This document shows, one piece after another, positions 16,646 through 25,615 of a stretch of 64,000 bases of DNA. Within the stretch, counting starts at the first letter, position 1. Every line of letters starts with the position of its first letter. The stretch covers positions 620,001 to 684,000 of the forward strand of contig OZ254140.1 of assembly GCA_965267775.1 (NCBI GenBank). The letters are read 5' to 3'. Under the pieces are notes generated by a model that was not told the origin of the DNA, did no database searches, and was given only the letters and a program-made list of their open reading frames with translations. The position numbers and the translations under genes were made by a program. The stretch comes from Planktophila sp965267775. GTDB taxonomy: Bacteria; Actinomycetota; Actinomycetes; Nanopelagicales; Nanopelagicaceae.

Positions 16646-17703
16646 TGTCAAAGAAATCTTTTAACCTTCGCGATAAGGGTGCACAGTTCTGGGATAACTC
16701 TCCACGCTGGCGCCGCGTTCTTCTCTCAGTGATCTTTATTGGATTCTGCTACGCGCTTCCATTCCTCAATAACCCACTGATTAATACACCAGGTTCTGAT
16801 TTCCAATCAGTGCTCTTCTATCCAGTCGGTATGTACGTCATGATGGCTGTCGGACTCAATATTGTTGTCGGCAAGTCAGGTCTTCTCGACCTTGGATACG
16901 TCGCATTCTTTGCAATCGGCGCATACACAATGGCGATTCTCGGTACTAAGACAGACCTCAACTTCTGGGAGATCCTTCCAATTGGCGTTGCCCTTGCAAT
17001 GCTCTCGGGTGTTCTCTTGGGTACGCCAACTCTTCGCCTTCGTGGTGATTACCTTGCAATCGTGACACTTGGATTCGGCGAAATCGTTCGTATTTTCGCC
17101 GTCAATACAGATGCAATTGGTGGTTCACGAGGTATTGCAGGTATTCCAACACCTCCAGATATCTTCAAGGCTAAGTTCACAATCCTTGATCCAAAGCCTT
17201 ACTACTGGCTGCTCCTTACATTTACATTGCTCATCATCTGGATGGTCCGCCGCCTCGCAGCGCGTCGCCCAGGTCGTGCATGGGATGCAATCCGTCAGGA
17301 TGACGATGTAGCTCAGTTGATGGGTATCAATACCCGTCGCTCAAAGGTCTGGGCATTCGTACTTGGCGCTGCAGTTGCTGGCGTCGGTGGAGTTATCTAC
17401 GCATCACAGATTCTCTCAATTGTTCCTGATCAATTTAACCTCAACGTATCAATCTTGATTCTTGCCTGCGTTGTATTTGGTGGAATCGGAAATATTTGGG
17501 GTGTAATCCTCGGTGCAGTTCTACTTTCATTTACTCCAGAACGTATTCGCTTCTTAAGCCAGCCACGTATCTTGGTATTCGGAATTGCTCTCGTCGTAAT
17601 GATGAATCTACGTCCAGATGGAATCCTGCCTAAGAAGAAGCGCGAGCACTTCGAAGAGAACTGGGATCACATTGAAGAATCCGGAGAAGGGGAGATTAAA
17701 TAA
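16645..17703 (+). CDS. livM: Branched-chain amino-acid ABC transporter permease LivM
   Basis: 352 residues with many membrane helices, the second permease of the importer. The central GDYLAIVTLGFGEIVRI segment (about residues 133-150) is the LivM signature, and the VFGGIGNIWGVILGA stretch near 280 is its coupling loop. A charged cytoplasmic tail (KKKREHFEENW...) ends the protein. Start and stop both overlap neighbours by one base (livH and livG), so the genes are translated from one message. Confidence 0.93.
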   Translation: MSKKSFNLRDKGAQFWDNSPRWRRVLLSVIFIGFCYALPFLNNPLINTPGSDFQSVLFYPVGMYVMMAVGLNIVVGKSGLLDLGYVAFFAIGAYTMAILGTKTDLNFWEILPIGVALAMLSGVLLGTPTLRLRGDYLAIVTLGFGEIVRIFAVNTDAIGGSRGIAGIPTPPDIFKAKFTILDPKPYYWLLLTFTLLIIWMVRRLAARRPGRAWDAIRQDDDVAQLMGINTRRSKVWAFVLGAAVAGVGGVIYASQILSIVPDQFNLNVSILILACVVFGGIGNIWGVILGAVLLSFTPERIRFLSQPRILVFGIALVVMMNLRPDGILPKKKREHFEENWDHIEESGEGEIK

Positions 17704-18479
17704 TGTCTGAGGTACTTCTCGAACTCAAGAATGTCACCATGAAGTTTGGTGGTGTTACAGCTCTTAATGATGTAAACCTTCAAGTCAAGAAGGGCGAGAT
17801 CCTCGCACTTATCGGCCCTAACGGCGCTGGTAAGACGACAATCTTCAACGTCATTACAGGTGTCTACACACCAACATCAGGTGAAATCAATTTCGACGGC
17901 AAGTCATTGATTGGAAAGAAGCGCCACCAGGTAACTAAGACTGGTGTTGCTCGTACCTTCCAGAACATCCGCCTCTTCGGTGAATCAACCGCGCTAGAGA
18001 ACGTTGTCACTGGTGCAGATATCCACTCAAAGTCAGGCGTTATTGGAGCAATCTTCGGAACGCCTCGATCACGTCGCGAAGAGAAGGCAGCGCTAGAGCG
18101 CGGTCTTGAACTTCTAGACTTCATGGGTCTTCGTAAGCGTGCAGGCCAGTTGGCAAAGAACCTTCCATATGGAGATCAGCGCCGTCTTGAGATTGCTCGC
18201 GCACTCGCGACTAATCCAAAGCTTGTTCTGCTCGATGAGCCAGCTGCTGGATTTAACCCTGCAGAGAAGGTCGCACTTGCTGCAACAATCAAGCGCATTC
18301 GCGATGCTGGTTACACCGTCTTGCTCATTGAGCATGACATGTCGCTCATCATGGGAATCTCTGATCGCGTAGTCGTGATTGATTTCGGTCAGAAGATTGC
18401 TGATGACCTTCCTTCAGTTGTTCAAAATGACCCTCGTGTTATCGAGGCTTACCTAGGAGCACCAGCAGATGCGTCTTGA
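17703..18479 (+). CDS. livG: Branched-chain amino-acid ABC transporter ATPase LivG
   Basis: 258 residues. Walker A GPNGAGKTT at 38-46, a LivG-type signature LPYGDQRRLEIARAL in place of LSGGQ, Walker B LVLLDEPAAG, and the switch histidine in LLIEHDM. The variant signature is normal for this subfamily. It binds the cytoplasmic loops of LivH/LivM and hydrolyses ATP with LivF. Its 3' end overlaps livF by 11 nt. Confidence 0.94.
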   Translation: MSEVLLELKNVTMKFGGVTALNDVNLQVKKGEILALIGPNGAGKTTIFNVITGVYTPTSGEINFDGKSLIGKKRHQVTKTGVARTFQNIRLFGESTALENVVTGADIHSKSGVIGAIFGTPRSRREEKAALERGLELLDFMGLRKRAGQLAKNLPYGDQRRLEIARALATNPKLVLLDEPAAGFNPAEKVALAATIKRIRDAGYTVLLIEHDMSLIMGISDRVVVIDFGQKIADDLPSVVQNDPRVIEAYLGAPADAS

Positions 18480-19188
18480 AGTTAAAGATCTCCACGTTCA
18501 CTACGGCAAGATTGAAGCCATCAAGGGCGTATCAATCGTTGTTAACGAAGGTGAAATCGTCACGCTGATCGGTGCAAACGGCGCCGGTAAGACAACAATG
18601 CTCAAGACCATCTCTGGTCTTCGCCCTGTATCTAGCGGTCAGATTCTCTTTGATGGCAAAGATATTTCAAAGATGGCAGCACATGAGCGTGTAGACCTTG
18701 GTCTATCGCAAGCTCCTGAAGGCCGCGGAATCTTTCCTGGTATGACAGTTCTTGAGAACCTTGAGATGGGTAAGTACCACCGCAAGAATCGCAAATCTGA
18801 GATGAAGGAAGATCTAGAGAAGGTCTACCACTTGTTCCCACGTCTTCTTGAGCGTATCAATCAGGCCGGCGGAACACTTTCAGGCGGAGAACAACAGATG
18901 CTTGCAATCGGTCGCGCACTGATGGCACGTCCAAAGGTTCTTCTCCTTGATGAGCCATCGATGGGTCTTGCGCCTTTAATGATTGCAAATATCTTCCGCA
19001 TCATCACCGAGATTAATAACCTCGGTACAACAATTCTTCTCGTTGAACAGAATGCACAGCAGGCGCTTCAGCGCGCACACCGCGCCTATGTTCTTGAGAC
19101 AGGAAATGTTGTGAAGGAAGCTAAGGCTTCAGATCTTCTCAACGATCCAGCAGTTCGCGCTGCATACCTCGGCGTAGGAGCTCACTAA
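18469..19188 (+). CDS. livF: Branched-chain amino-acid ABC transporter ATPase LivF
   Basis: 239 residues. Walker A GANGAGKTT at 35-43, signature LSGGEQQMLAIGRAL near 137, Walker B VLLLDEPSMGL and the switch segment ILLVEQN, where Gln is usual for LivF. It pairs with LivG as the second ATPase of the importer. The ATG lies within the end of livG. It is the last gene of the liv cluster; the next gene is convergent, 28 nt away, and no strong terminator is visible. Confidence 0.94.
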   Translation: MRLEVKDLHVHYGKIEAIKGVSIVVNEGEIVTLIGANGAGKTTMLKTISGLRPVSSGQILFDGKDISKMAAHERVDLGLSQAPEGRGIFPGMTVLENLEMGKYHRKNRKSEMKEDLEKVYHLFPRLLERINQAGGTLSGGEQQMLAIGRALMARPKVLLLDEPSMGLAPLMIANIFRIITEINNLGTTILLVEQNAQQALQRAHRAYVLETGNVVKEAKASDLLNDPAVRAAYLGVGAH

Positions 19189-19216
19189 CTCCTAGAGATT
19201 ATTTACCCAAACTTAA

Positions 19217-19627
19217 TTAACGTTGGGCAAGAATTAAGCAGGTGATACGGGCAGTGCATGTGCGCTGCCCGTCTTCATTTTCTATCTCAATTTGATAGCT
19301 GCACATCGTCTTGCCGAGGCTAATTGCTGTGGCAGTTCCTATGACAAATCCAGAACGCGCTGATTTATGGTGAGTTGCATTGATATCAACGCCAACGATC
19401 ATCCGATCGGGTCCTGCGTGAAGAGCTGTACCAATCGAACCGAGTGATTCCGCAAGAACAACATTTGCGCCACCATGCAAGAGTCCGAGGGGCTGTGTAT
19501 TTCCCTCAACTGGCATGCGAGCGACGAGGCGCTGCGGTGATGCCTCAAGGAGTTCGATACCCATCTTCTGATCGAGAAGTCCAGAGCCACGCTCTTTGAG
19601 AATTGCCATGTAATCAGGTTGCGTCAT
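19217..19627 (-). CDS. Hotdog-fold acyl-CoA thioesterase, PaaI/YdiI type
   Basis: 136 residues from the ATG complementary to 19625-19627. The 15 residues upstream in frame would run into the polA start region and look non-coding, so the later ATG is chosen. LGLLHGGANVVLAESLGS at 48-64 carries the HGG loop and the acidic catalytic residue of the PaaI/DUF4442-like hotdog thioesterases; GVDINATHHKSA is the second conserved strand. Members hydrolyse small or aromatic acyl-CoAs, for example in phenylacetate or menaquinone pathways; the substrate here is unknown. It is transcribed away from polA, and a TAAGAT box lies 8 nt before its start on the minus strand. Confidence 0.85.
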   Translation of the reverse strand: MTQPDYMAILKERGSGLLDQKMGIELLEASPQRLVARMPVEGNTQPLGLLHGGANVVLAESLGSIGTALHAGPDRMIVGVDINATHHKSARSGFVIGTATAISLGKTMCSYQIEIENEDGQRTCTARITCLILAQR

Positions 19628-19651
19628 AGTTCGAAATCTTAACTTGTTACA

Positions 19652-19657
19652 TAGGAT
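19652..19657 (+). promoter_or_regulatory. Possible -10 box for leaderless polA
   Basis: TAGGAT ends 7 nt before the ATG at 19665. AGGA within it could alternatively serve as a Shine-Dalgarno 8-9 nt from that ATG. The divergent thioesterase gene starts only 37 nt away. Confidence 0.4.
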
Positions 19658-19664
19658 GTCCGCC

Positions 19665-22283
19665 ATGAGCACGCCTAAGAAACTCCTCTTAATCGATGGC
19701 CATTCAATGGCATATCGAGCTTTCTATGCGTTGCCGGTTGAGAACTTCACCACCGCGATGGGCCAGCACACCAATGCAATCTATGGCTTTGCCACGATGT
19801 TGATCTCACTTATTAAAGAGGAGAAGCCGACCCACGTTGCCGTGGCCTTCGACGTATCTCGCAAGACTTTCCGTTCAGATATCTTCCCTGAGTACAAAGC
19901 CAATCGAGCCTCAACTCCTGATGAGTTTAGATCGCAGATGTCATACCTTCACGAGTTCATTGATGGATGCGGCATCGAGCACTTCCAGCTTGAAGGATAT
20001 GAAGCAGATGATCTGATTGCCACAATCTCAAAGAAGGCAGAGAAGGATGGCTTTGAAATCCTCATCTGTACCGGCGATCGAGATAGTTTCCAATTGGTCA
20101 ATGAGAAGACAACGGTTCTCTATCCCAAGCGCGGAGTAAGCGAGATGGCACGCATGACGCCGGATGCAGTCTTTGAAAAGTATGGAATGACTCCCGCGCA
20201 GTATCCAGATTTTGCAGCACTTCGTGGCGATCCCAGCGATAACTTACCTTCAATTCCAGGTGTAGGAGAGAAGACCGCCGCGAAGTGGGTCGTCGAATAT
20301 GGATCGCTTAAAGATTTACTCTCTGAGGTCGACAAAGTCGGCGGAAAAGTTGGCCAGGCGCTACGTGACAATATCGATAACGTTATTCGCAACCGCGAGC
20401 TCACTCAGCTTGTCCATGATGCGCCAATCACCTTTGCCCTCGATGCGATGCAATGGAAGGGCATCGATCTCGAGAAGATTGATCCGCTTCTGACCACTCT
20501 TGAATTTAAGACTCTGAAAGATCGATTTAAGCCGATTGCAGCAGCAGGATCTGCTTCAGCCAAAGCGAAGAAGTCTGCAGCGGGAGATCTTCAGGCTGAT
20601 TTATTCGGTGCGCCTATTAAGGCCGAGTTCATTTCAGCTGCAGAACTTTCACAGAAAATTTCTTCACATAAGAGCGAGATAGCAATTGCATTTGAACTCA
20701 GCGGTGAATCTGTTGACGAGAAGCTAGTTCGTTATGCAGTTGCACTCAATCCATCAGATGTATTCCTCGTCGAAGGTTCTTCATTGGGGGAGTGGGCTGG
20801 TGAAGTTTCAATCGGCAAGATTGTCTACGACGGAAAGGCCCTTGCCCGAATTAGCTCTCTTAAAGGTTTTACTTTCGATATAGATATCGCCGCTTACCTC
20901 GTCAACCCAGGAACTCGCGCTTCATCTTTTGCCGACATCGCAGATAAGTGGGGCAGTTCGCTCGACACTTCTTCTCCAGAGAATCTCTTAGCTTCTCAAG
21001 CTGTTGCTTCTTTTGAGATCAAGAAGAACCTTGAGCATGACCTTGAAGAGCGAGGATTGACCGATCTCTTTAGCAAACTTGAGCTTCCTGTCGCAGAGCT
21101 CCTTGCCATCATGGAGAATCGCGGCGTTGCAGTAGATGTGAAGGAACTCAATCGACTACTTGCCCTCTTTGAAGCAGAGGTAGCTGAAGAGACAGCAAAG
21201 GCTCACGCATCTGTAGGCCATGAATTTAATGTTGCCTCACCGAAGCAGCTTCAAGTTGTTCTCTTCGAAGAACTTGGCTTGCCAAAGACAAAGAAGATTA
21301 AGACTGGCTTTACAACAGATGCTGATTCACTGAATTGGCTCTTTGAAAAGACCGCTCATCCTGTCCTTGCTTCTCTCTTACGTATTCGTGAAGTAAAGAA
21401 GCTTGCAACAACTATTGATGGATTAATCGCTGAAATTGCGGCAGATAAGCGAATCCACACACACTTTGCTCAGACCGTAGCCGCAACTGGTCGTCTCTCA
21501 TCGGTCGGTCCAAACCTGCAGAACATTCCAGTGCGCACCGAAGATGGTCGAAAGATCCGCGCCACCTTCATTGCCGGCAAGGGATACGACGCACTTCTCA
21601 CAGCTGACTACAGTCAGATTGAGATGCGCATCATGGCTCACCTTTCGCATGATGCGAATTTGATTAAAGCTTTTGAATCTGGCGAAGATCTCCATGCATC
21701 TATTGCTGGTGAAGTATTTGGCGTGAAGCCAGGTGAAGTAGATCCAGAGATGCGCCGCCAAATTAAGGCGATGTCATATGGACTTGCCTATGGTCTGAGC
21801 TCATATGGCCTTGCAGCGCAGTTAGATCTCTCACCGCCTGCTGCACAAGATTTAATGGACCGCTACTTCGAACGTTTCGGCGGAATTCGCGACTACTTAA
21901 AGACTGTTGTTGAAGAGGCGCGCAAAGTTGGTTATACGGAGACCGTCATGGGACGTCGCCGTTACTTGCCAGATTTGATGAGCGATAACCGTCAGCGTAG
22001 AGAAGTCGCAGAGCGTATGGCGCTTAACGCTCCTATCCAAGGATCGGCTGCTGACATTATTAAATTGGCGATGCTCAACGTTCAGAGAGCGCTAGTTGAA
22101 GGTGGCTTTACCTCGCGACTTCTTCTACAGGTTCACGATGAGCTCATCCTCGAAATCATTTCAAAGGAAGAAGCAGCCGTTACTGAACTTGTTCGCCGTG
22201 AGATGGGTAACGCATTTCCTCTCAAGGCACCGCTCAACGTTGGAATCGGTGTGGGCAAGAATTGGAATATTGCTGCTCACTGA
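19665..22283 (+). CDS. polA: DNA polymerase I
   Basis: 872 residues. N-terminal 5'-3' exonuclease (from KKLLLIDGHSMAYRAF, with acidic metal ligands such as AFDVS and ICTGDRD), a middle 3'-5' exonuclease-like domain, and the polymerase from about 480 with motif A DYSQIEMRIMAHL, the RRYLPD region and motif C QVHDELILE. In the middle domain the usual FDTET is replaced by FELSG and the final Tyr/Asp motif is absent, so proofreading is probably lost, as in other actinobacterial Pol I. It fills gaps in repair and removes RNA primers. The ATG at 19665 is favoured over TTG 19644 and ATG 19656, which have no ribosome site. The 3' end overlaps the convergent gene by 7 nt. Confidence 0.96.
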   Translation: MSTPKKLLLIDGHSMAYRAFYALPVENFTTAMGQHTNAIYGFATMLISLIKEEKPTHVAVAFDVSRKTFRSDIFPEYKANRASTPDEFRSQMSYLHEFIDGCGIEHFQLEGYEADDLIATISKKAEKDGFEILICTGDRDSFQLVNEKTTVLYPKRGVSEMARMTPDAVFEKYGMTPAQYPDFAALRGDPSDNLPSIPGVGEKTAAKWVVEYGSLKDLLSEVDKVGGKVGQALRDNIDNVIRNRELTQLVHDAPITFALDAMQWKGIDLEKIDPLLTTLEFKTLKDRFKPIAAAGSASAKAKKSAAGDLQADLFGAPIKAEFISAAELSQKISSHKSEIAIAFELSGESVDEKLVRYAVALNPSDVFLVEGSSLGEWAGEVSIGKIVYDGKALARISSLKGFTFDIDIAAYLVNPGTRASSFADIADKWGSSLDTSSPENLLASQAVASFEIKKNLEHDLEERGLTDLFSKLELPVAELLAIMENRGVAVDVKELNRLLALFEAEVAEETAKAHASVGHEFNVASPKQLQVVLFEELGLPKTKKIKTGFTTDADSLNWLFEKTAHPVLASLLRIREVKKLATTIDGLIAEIAADKRIHTHFAQTVAATGRLSSVGPNLQNIPVRTEDGRKIRATFIAGKGYDALLTADYSQIEMRIMAHLSHDANLIKAFESGEDLHASIAGEVFGVKPGEVDPEMRRQIKAMSYGLAYGLSSYGLAAQLDLSPPAAQDLMDRYFERFGGIRDYLKTVVEEARKVGYTETVMGRRRYLPDLMSDNRQRREVAERMALNAPIQGSAADIIKLAMLNVQRALVEGGFTSRLLLQVHDELILEIISKEEAAVTELVRREMGNAFPLKAPLNVGIGVGKNWNIAAH

Positions 22284-22672
22284 TTAATAACGCTCTTATA
22301 TGCCAGCAAAATGAGCGAAAACATTGCAATGAACACCAAGAGAATACTAAGTAAGTCGTTGAGAAATATACCTCGCGTCAGCAAGTATGCCTTCTCAGAT
22401 TGACAGGCGGGGCAACAAGTGGACATATTAAAATTATATTTCCACCCACAATCTAGACAGCGCGTATTTGAGTTCTTTGAATATAGCTTTAACTCCGCGC
22501 GAGAAATCGAATTTCGAGAATTAAGAATCTTCTTTAGGGACATTCGCCAAACTTGCCTCCAAGGAGTAATCAGAAGCTTTCCTGGTTCACGGTGTTCCAC
22601 AGAATTTGCGAAAGGATTTCCACTGCTGGTTGGCCGAGAATTCGTGTTGACGAATATATTGAACAGACCCAT
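22277..22672 (-). CDS. Small zinc-ribbon membrane protein of unknown function
   Basis: 131 residues, family not recognised. GGAGG lies about 7 nt before the ATG (complement of 22670-22672), a better ribosome site than most genes here. Residues 72-90 hold CLDC and CPAC pairs (C72, C75, C87, C90) spaced like a rubredoxin-type zinc ribbon. One hydrophobic helix spans about 107-126, close to the C-terminus. The N-terminal half is polar and basic. This is a cytosolic zinc knuckle tethered by a C-terminal anchor, if the helix is membrane-inserted. The DNA is visibly AT-richer than its neighbours and codon choice is less biased, hinting at an accessory or acquired gene. The stop lies inside the 3' end of polA. 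The plus-strand frame at 22419-22700 is judged a shadow. Confidence 0.75.
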   Translation of the reverse strand: MGLFNIFVNTNSRPTSSGNPFANSVEHREPGKLLITPWRQVWRMSLKKILNSRNSISRAELKLYSKNSNTRCLDCGWKYNFNMSTCCPACQSEKAYLLTRGIFLNDLLSILLVFIAMFSLILLAYKSVINQ

Positions 22673-22755
22673 CTTCTTTCCTCCCAGGAGAAACCATTAA
22701 ACCAATAGCTGACTTGCTCGCTAATAGTGTCTTCCCTAGTAAGGTTTCAGGTGCT

Positions 22756-23979
22756 TTACTGATTTGTCGTTGCGTTATCTTTCATCGCAGCGAGATCTTC
22801 TTCAACGGTCGGCAGTTTATTTGCAGCAGATAGCCTGCCTCGACCAATTGTGAGAATTGTGAATCCAACGCCGATGCAGATTGTCGTGATACCTAGCGCG
22901 AGGCTGGGGGAGTAACTCTCTGATATCCATCCACCAGAAGCTGAACCAATAGACATCAAGGTTCCTTCGATAGTCCAGAGCCAACCCATCATTCCCGACG
23001 GGGAACCTTGTGGGCGAACTGCTTCCATGACTTCCCAGTAGAAGACTTGAATTGCTCCACCTACTAGACCGAGCAAGGCGCCGCCAATAGCCATCGACCA
23101 ATCTGGATATGTAAATGCGATGGGAATGGAAACGATAAACCAGATGAAGTAAGTTTTACGAAGTGCGCCAAGAGGAGTTGTCTTCTTTGAAACCAAGCCA
23201 CCTAGTAAGCCACCAACGATATTTGCAATACCCATCGCGGTGAAGATCCATGCTGTTCTGTGAGGAACTCCTTCAAGCTTTGCAAAAGCAGGAACAGCGA
23301 CATCAAAGACGCCCCAACCGAATCCGATGAAACAACCCTCAATGACCAGAAGTTGAAGTGGCTTATGGCGCCACATTGCAACCTTCTTCTCTGGCTGCTT
23401 CTCTGGAATCCAACCGCGTGCAATCTTGGTCATCGCGAGTGAGCCACCACCAGTTAACATGAAGATTGCAGATGCTATGAGCGCACTGCCAGGATGAGAT
23501 GAGAGGGCAAGAGTGGTCGCAACTACTGGGCCAATCACTCCGGCTGCAGACATCACTGCGGTATCGACTGCATAGGCGGTTCGTAGCCAATCATCAGAGA
23601 CTGCATCTCGCCAAAGCGGGCGAACCGAAAGATTGATCGGTGGAGCGCTCAGTCCCATAAAGAATGCGAGGATCAACATTGTTGTTCGATCATGGCTCAT
23701 ATTGAGAGCAATCATCATCGCTGCATATCCAGGAACGAGAATACGAAGTGGCCACTTCATTCCATATTTATCCATCAGTGATCCACGAATGCCCGCAGTG
23801 AAAGATCCGGCTGCTGCATTTAATCCGATAGCCAAACCTGCGATGGCAATCGATTGGGTTGATGAGACCTTAAAGAAGATAGCTAGCCCGACCATGCCAT
23901 AGGCGACTCGGGCTGGGAAGGCGCTCAGAACCAAGACCCAGACATTGGGAAATCGGAAGAGTTCGATGTAGCGCTTCAT
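22756..23979 (-). CDS. Major facilitator superfamily transporter
   Basis: 407 residues with about twelve hydrophobic helices and a central cytoplasmic loop (IARGWIPEKQPEKK, about 190-203). The GSLMDKYGMKWPLR stretch (about 67-80) is the MFS motif between helices 2 and 3. A charged tail ends the protein. It resembles drug/metabolite efflux members, but the substrate cannot be assigned. It is read toward the zinc-ribbon gene, and 83 nt with no visible gene separate them. TAGAAT at 23989-23994 on the minus strand lies 9 nt before its ATG and is a plausible -10. Confidence 0.85.
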   Translation of the reverse strand: MKRYIELFRFPNVWVLVLSAFPARVAYGMVGLAIFFKVSSTQSIAIAGLAIGLNAAAGSFTAGIRGSLMDKYGMKWPLRILVPGYAAMMIALNMSHDRTTMLILAFFMGLSAPPINLSVRPLWRDAVSDDWLRTAYAVDTAVMSAAGVIGPVVATTLALSSHPGSALIASAIFMLTGGGSLAMTKIARGWIPEKQPEKKVAMWRHKPLQLLVIEGCFIGFGWGVFDVAVPAFAKLEGVPHRTAWIFTAMGIANIVGGLLGGLVSKKTTPLGALRKTYFIWFIVSIPIAFTYPDWSMAIGGALLGLVGGAIQVFYWEVMEAVRPQGSPSGMMGWLWTIEGTLMSIGSASGGWISESYSPSLALGITTICIGVGFTILTIGRGRLSAANKLPTVEEDLAAMKDNATTNQ

Positions 23980-24023
23980 ATCTCGGCGATTCTACGCTCA
24001 ACTTGGCTGAGAAAGACGAGGAT

Positions 24024-24053
24024 TTGCCCCTGCCTCTCGCCCCCACGTAAAAT
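24024..24053 (+). promoter_or_regulatory. Promoter candidate for rpsA
   Basis: TTGCCC at 24024-24029 and TAAAAT at 24048-24053 are 18 nt apart and match -35 and -10 consensus at 4/6 and 5/6. Predicted +1 near 24060 gives a leader of about 50 nt before the TTG start. Confidence 0.5.
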
Positions 24054-24111
24054 CGCGCCCTACAACTTAATACAGTCCTATTCCTACTACTTTCTATCCC
24101 TACGGAGCATC

Positions 24112-25443
24112 TTGACTACACAAATCGCAATTAACGACATTGGTTCAGCAGAAGATTTTCTTGCAGCAATCGAAGGCACAATCCGAAACTTTTCAGACGG
24201 CGACCTCGTAACAGGTACAGTCGTTCAGGTAGACCGCGAAGAAGTTCTTCTTGACGTCGGCTACAAGACTGAAGGCGTAATCCCTTCACGTGAACTCTCA
24301 ATCCGCCACGATGCAGATCCAAATGACATTGTTAAGGTCGGCGATAAGGTCGAAGCTCTTGTTCTTCAGAAGGAAGACAAGGAAGGCCGTCTCATCCTCT
24401 CCAAGAAGCGTGCTCAGTACGAGCGTGCTTGGGGCGAGATCGAAGGTAAGAAGGAGCGCGACGAAGTTGTCGTGGGTACAGTTATTGAAGTTGTTAAGGG
24501 TGGTCTCATCGTAGACATCGGACTTCGTGGCTTCCTTCCAGCATCACTCGTTGAAATGCGTCGCGTACGCGATCTCACTCCTTACATTGGTAAGCAGGTT
24601 GAGGCTCGCATCATCGAGCTCGATAAGAACCGCAACAACGTTGTTCTCTCACGTCGTGCATTCCTCGAGCAGACACAGTCACAGTCACGTACAGAATTCC
24701 TTAACCAGCTCCAAAAGGGCCAGGTTCGCACAGGTGTCGTTTCATCTATCGTTAACTTCGGTGCATTCGTTGACCTTGGTGGCGTAGATGGTCTCGTACA
24801 CGTTTCAGAGCTTTCATGGAAGCACATCGATCATCCAAACGAAGTTGTTGAAGTTGGCGATGAAGTAACTGTTGAAGTTCTCGAAGTTGATTTCGAGCGT
24901 GAGCGTGTATCACTCTCACTCAAGGCAACACAGGAAGATCCATGGCAGGCATTTGCTCGCACACACACAATCAATACAGTTGTTCCAGGTGTTGTGACAA
25001 AGCTTGTTCCATTCGGTGCATTCATCCGTGTTCATGAAGGAATTGAAGGACTTGTTCACATCTCAGAGCTCGCAGAGCGCCACGTTGAGATTCCAGAGCA
25101 GGTTGTTGCAGTAGATGACGAGCTCTTCGTCAAGATCATCGATATCGATCTTGAGCGTCGCCGTATCTCACTCTCATTGAAGCAGGCTAATGAAGGACAA
25201 GATGTTGAGGTCGAAGCATTCGATCCAACACAGTACGGAATGGCTGCTCGCTACGATGCAGATGGAAACTTCATCTACCCAGAAGGCTTTGATCCTGATT
25301 CACAGGAATGGAAGCCAGGATTTGAAGCACAGCGCGAAGAGTGGGAGCGTCAATACGCTGAAGCTCAGACTCGCTTCCTTGCTCACAAGAAGCAGAAGGC
25401 TGAAGCACAGGCAGCAGAGGCTGCAGCAACTCCAGCTGAATAA
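24112..25443 (+). CDS. rpsA: 30S ribosomal protein S1
   Basis: 443 residues with four S1 RNA-binding domains at about 32-101, 119-184, 205-273 and 290-359, the short form normal in actinobacteria (six in E. coli). S1 helps mRNA bind the 30S subunit. The start is TTG at 24112 with GGAG at 24104-24107; no ATG or GTG lies nearby, and the N-terminus TQIAINDIGSAEDFLAAI aligns with the family's usual start. The C-terminal 80 residues are acidic and low in complexity, ending in an Ala/Glu/Lys-rich tail. A strong terminator follows. Codon bias marks it as highly expressed. Confidence 0.96.
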   Translation: MTTQIAINDIGSAEDFLAAIEGTIRNFSDGDLVTGTVVQVDREEVLLDVGYKTEGVIPSRELSIRHDADPNDIVKVGDKVEALVLQKEDKEGRLILSKKRAQYERAWGEIEGKKERDEVVVGTVIEVVKGGLIVDIGLRGFLPASLVEMRRVRDLTPYIGKQVEARIIELDKNRNNVVLSRRAFLEQTQSQSRTEFLNQLQKGQVRTGVVSSIVNFGAFVDLGGVDGLVHVSELSWKHIDHPNEVVEVGDEVTVEVLEVDFERERVSLSLKATQEDPWQAFARTHTINTVVPGVVTKLVPFGAFIRVHEGIEGLVHISELAERHVEIPEQVVAVDDELFVKIIDIDLERRRISLSLKQANEGQDVEVEAFDPTQYGMAARYDADGNFIYPEGFDPDSQEWKPGFEAQREEWERQYAEAQTRFLAHKKQKAEAQAAEAAATPAE

Positions 25444-25453
25444 TCTTCACCAG

Positions 25454-25486
25454 AAAGGCCCCTCGATGAACTTCGGGGGGCTTTTC
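25454..25486 (+). terminator. Rho-independent terminator after rpsA
   Basis: GCCCCTCGA (25458-25466) pairs with TTCGGGGGGC (25472-25481) with one bulged G and one wobble, over a short loop, flanked by AAAG on the left and CTTTTCTC on the right. The rest of the gap up to the coaE promoter (25487-25600) holds no gene that I can see. Confidence 0.8.
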
Positions 25487-25603
25487 TCATTCCCTAAGAA
25501 GATCGAAAAGGTGAAATACGGCGACGTCCGGACAGATTGCCAAGTCATGCAGTGCACCGATTCTTAACATCGCCTTTCAACTCACACTTTTCAATCTTCT
25601 AGG

Positions 25604-25609
25604 TAAGGT
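25604..25609 (+). promoter_or_regulatory. Possible -10 box for coaE
   Basis: TAAGGT ends 6 nt before the coaE ATG, the same hexamer and spacing as at pyk. AAGG could alternatively act as a weak ribosome site. Confidence 0.4.
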
Positions 25610-25615
25610 AAGCCC

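Noticed and set aside
19206..19227. CCCAA...TTGGG hairpin between livF and the convergent thioesterase gene as a terminator
   Set aside because: Only five pairs, an imperfect inner part and no T tract; too weak to call.
22419..22700. Plus-strand frame of 93 codons opposite the zinc-ribbon gene
   Set aside because: It has no ribosome site and no family likeness; the minus-strand frame has a strong GGAGG and ordered CxxC pairs.
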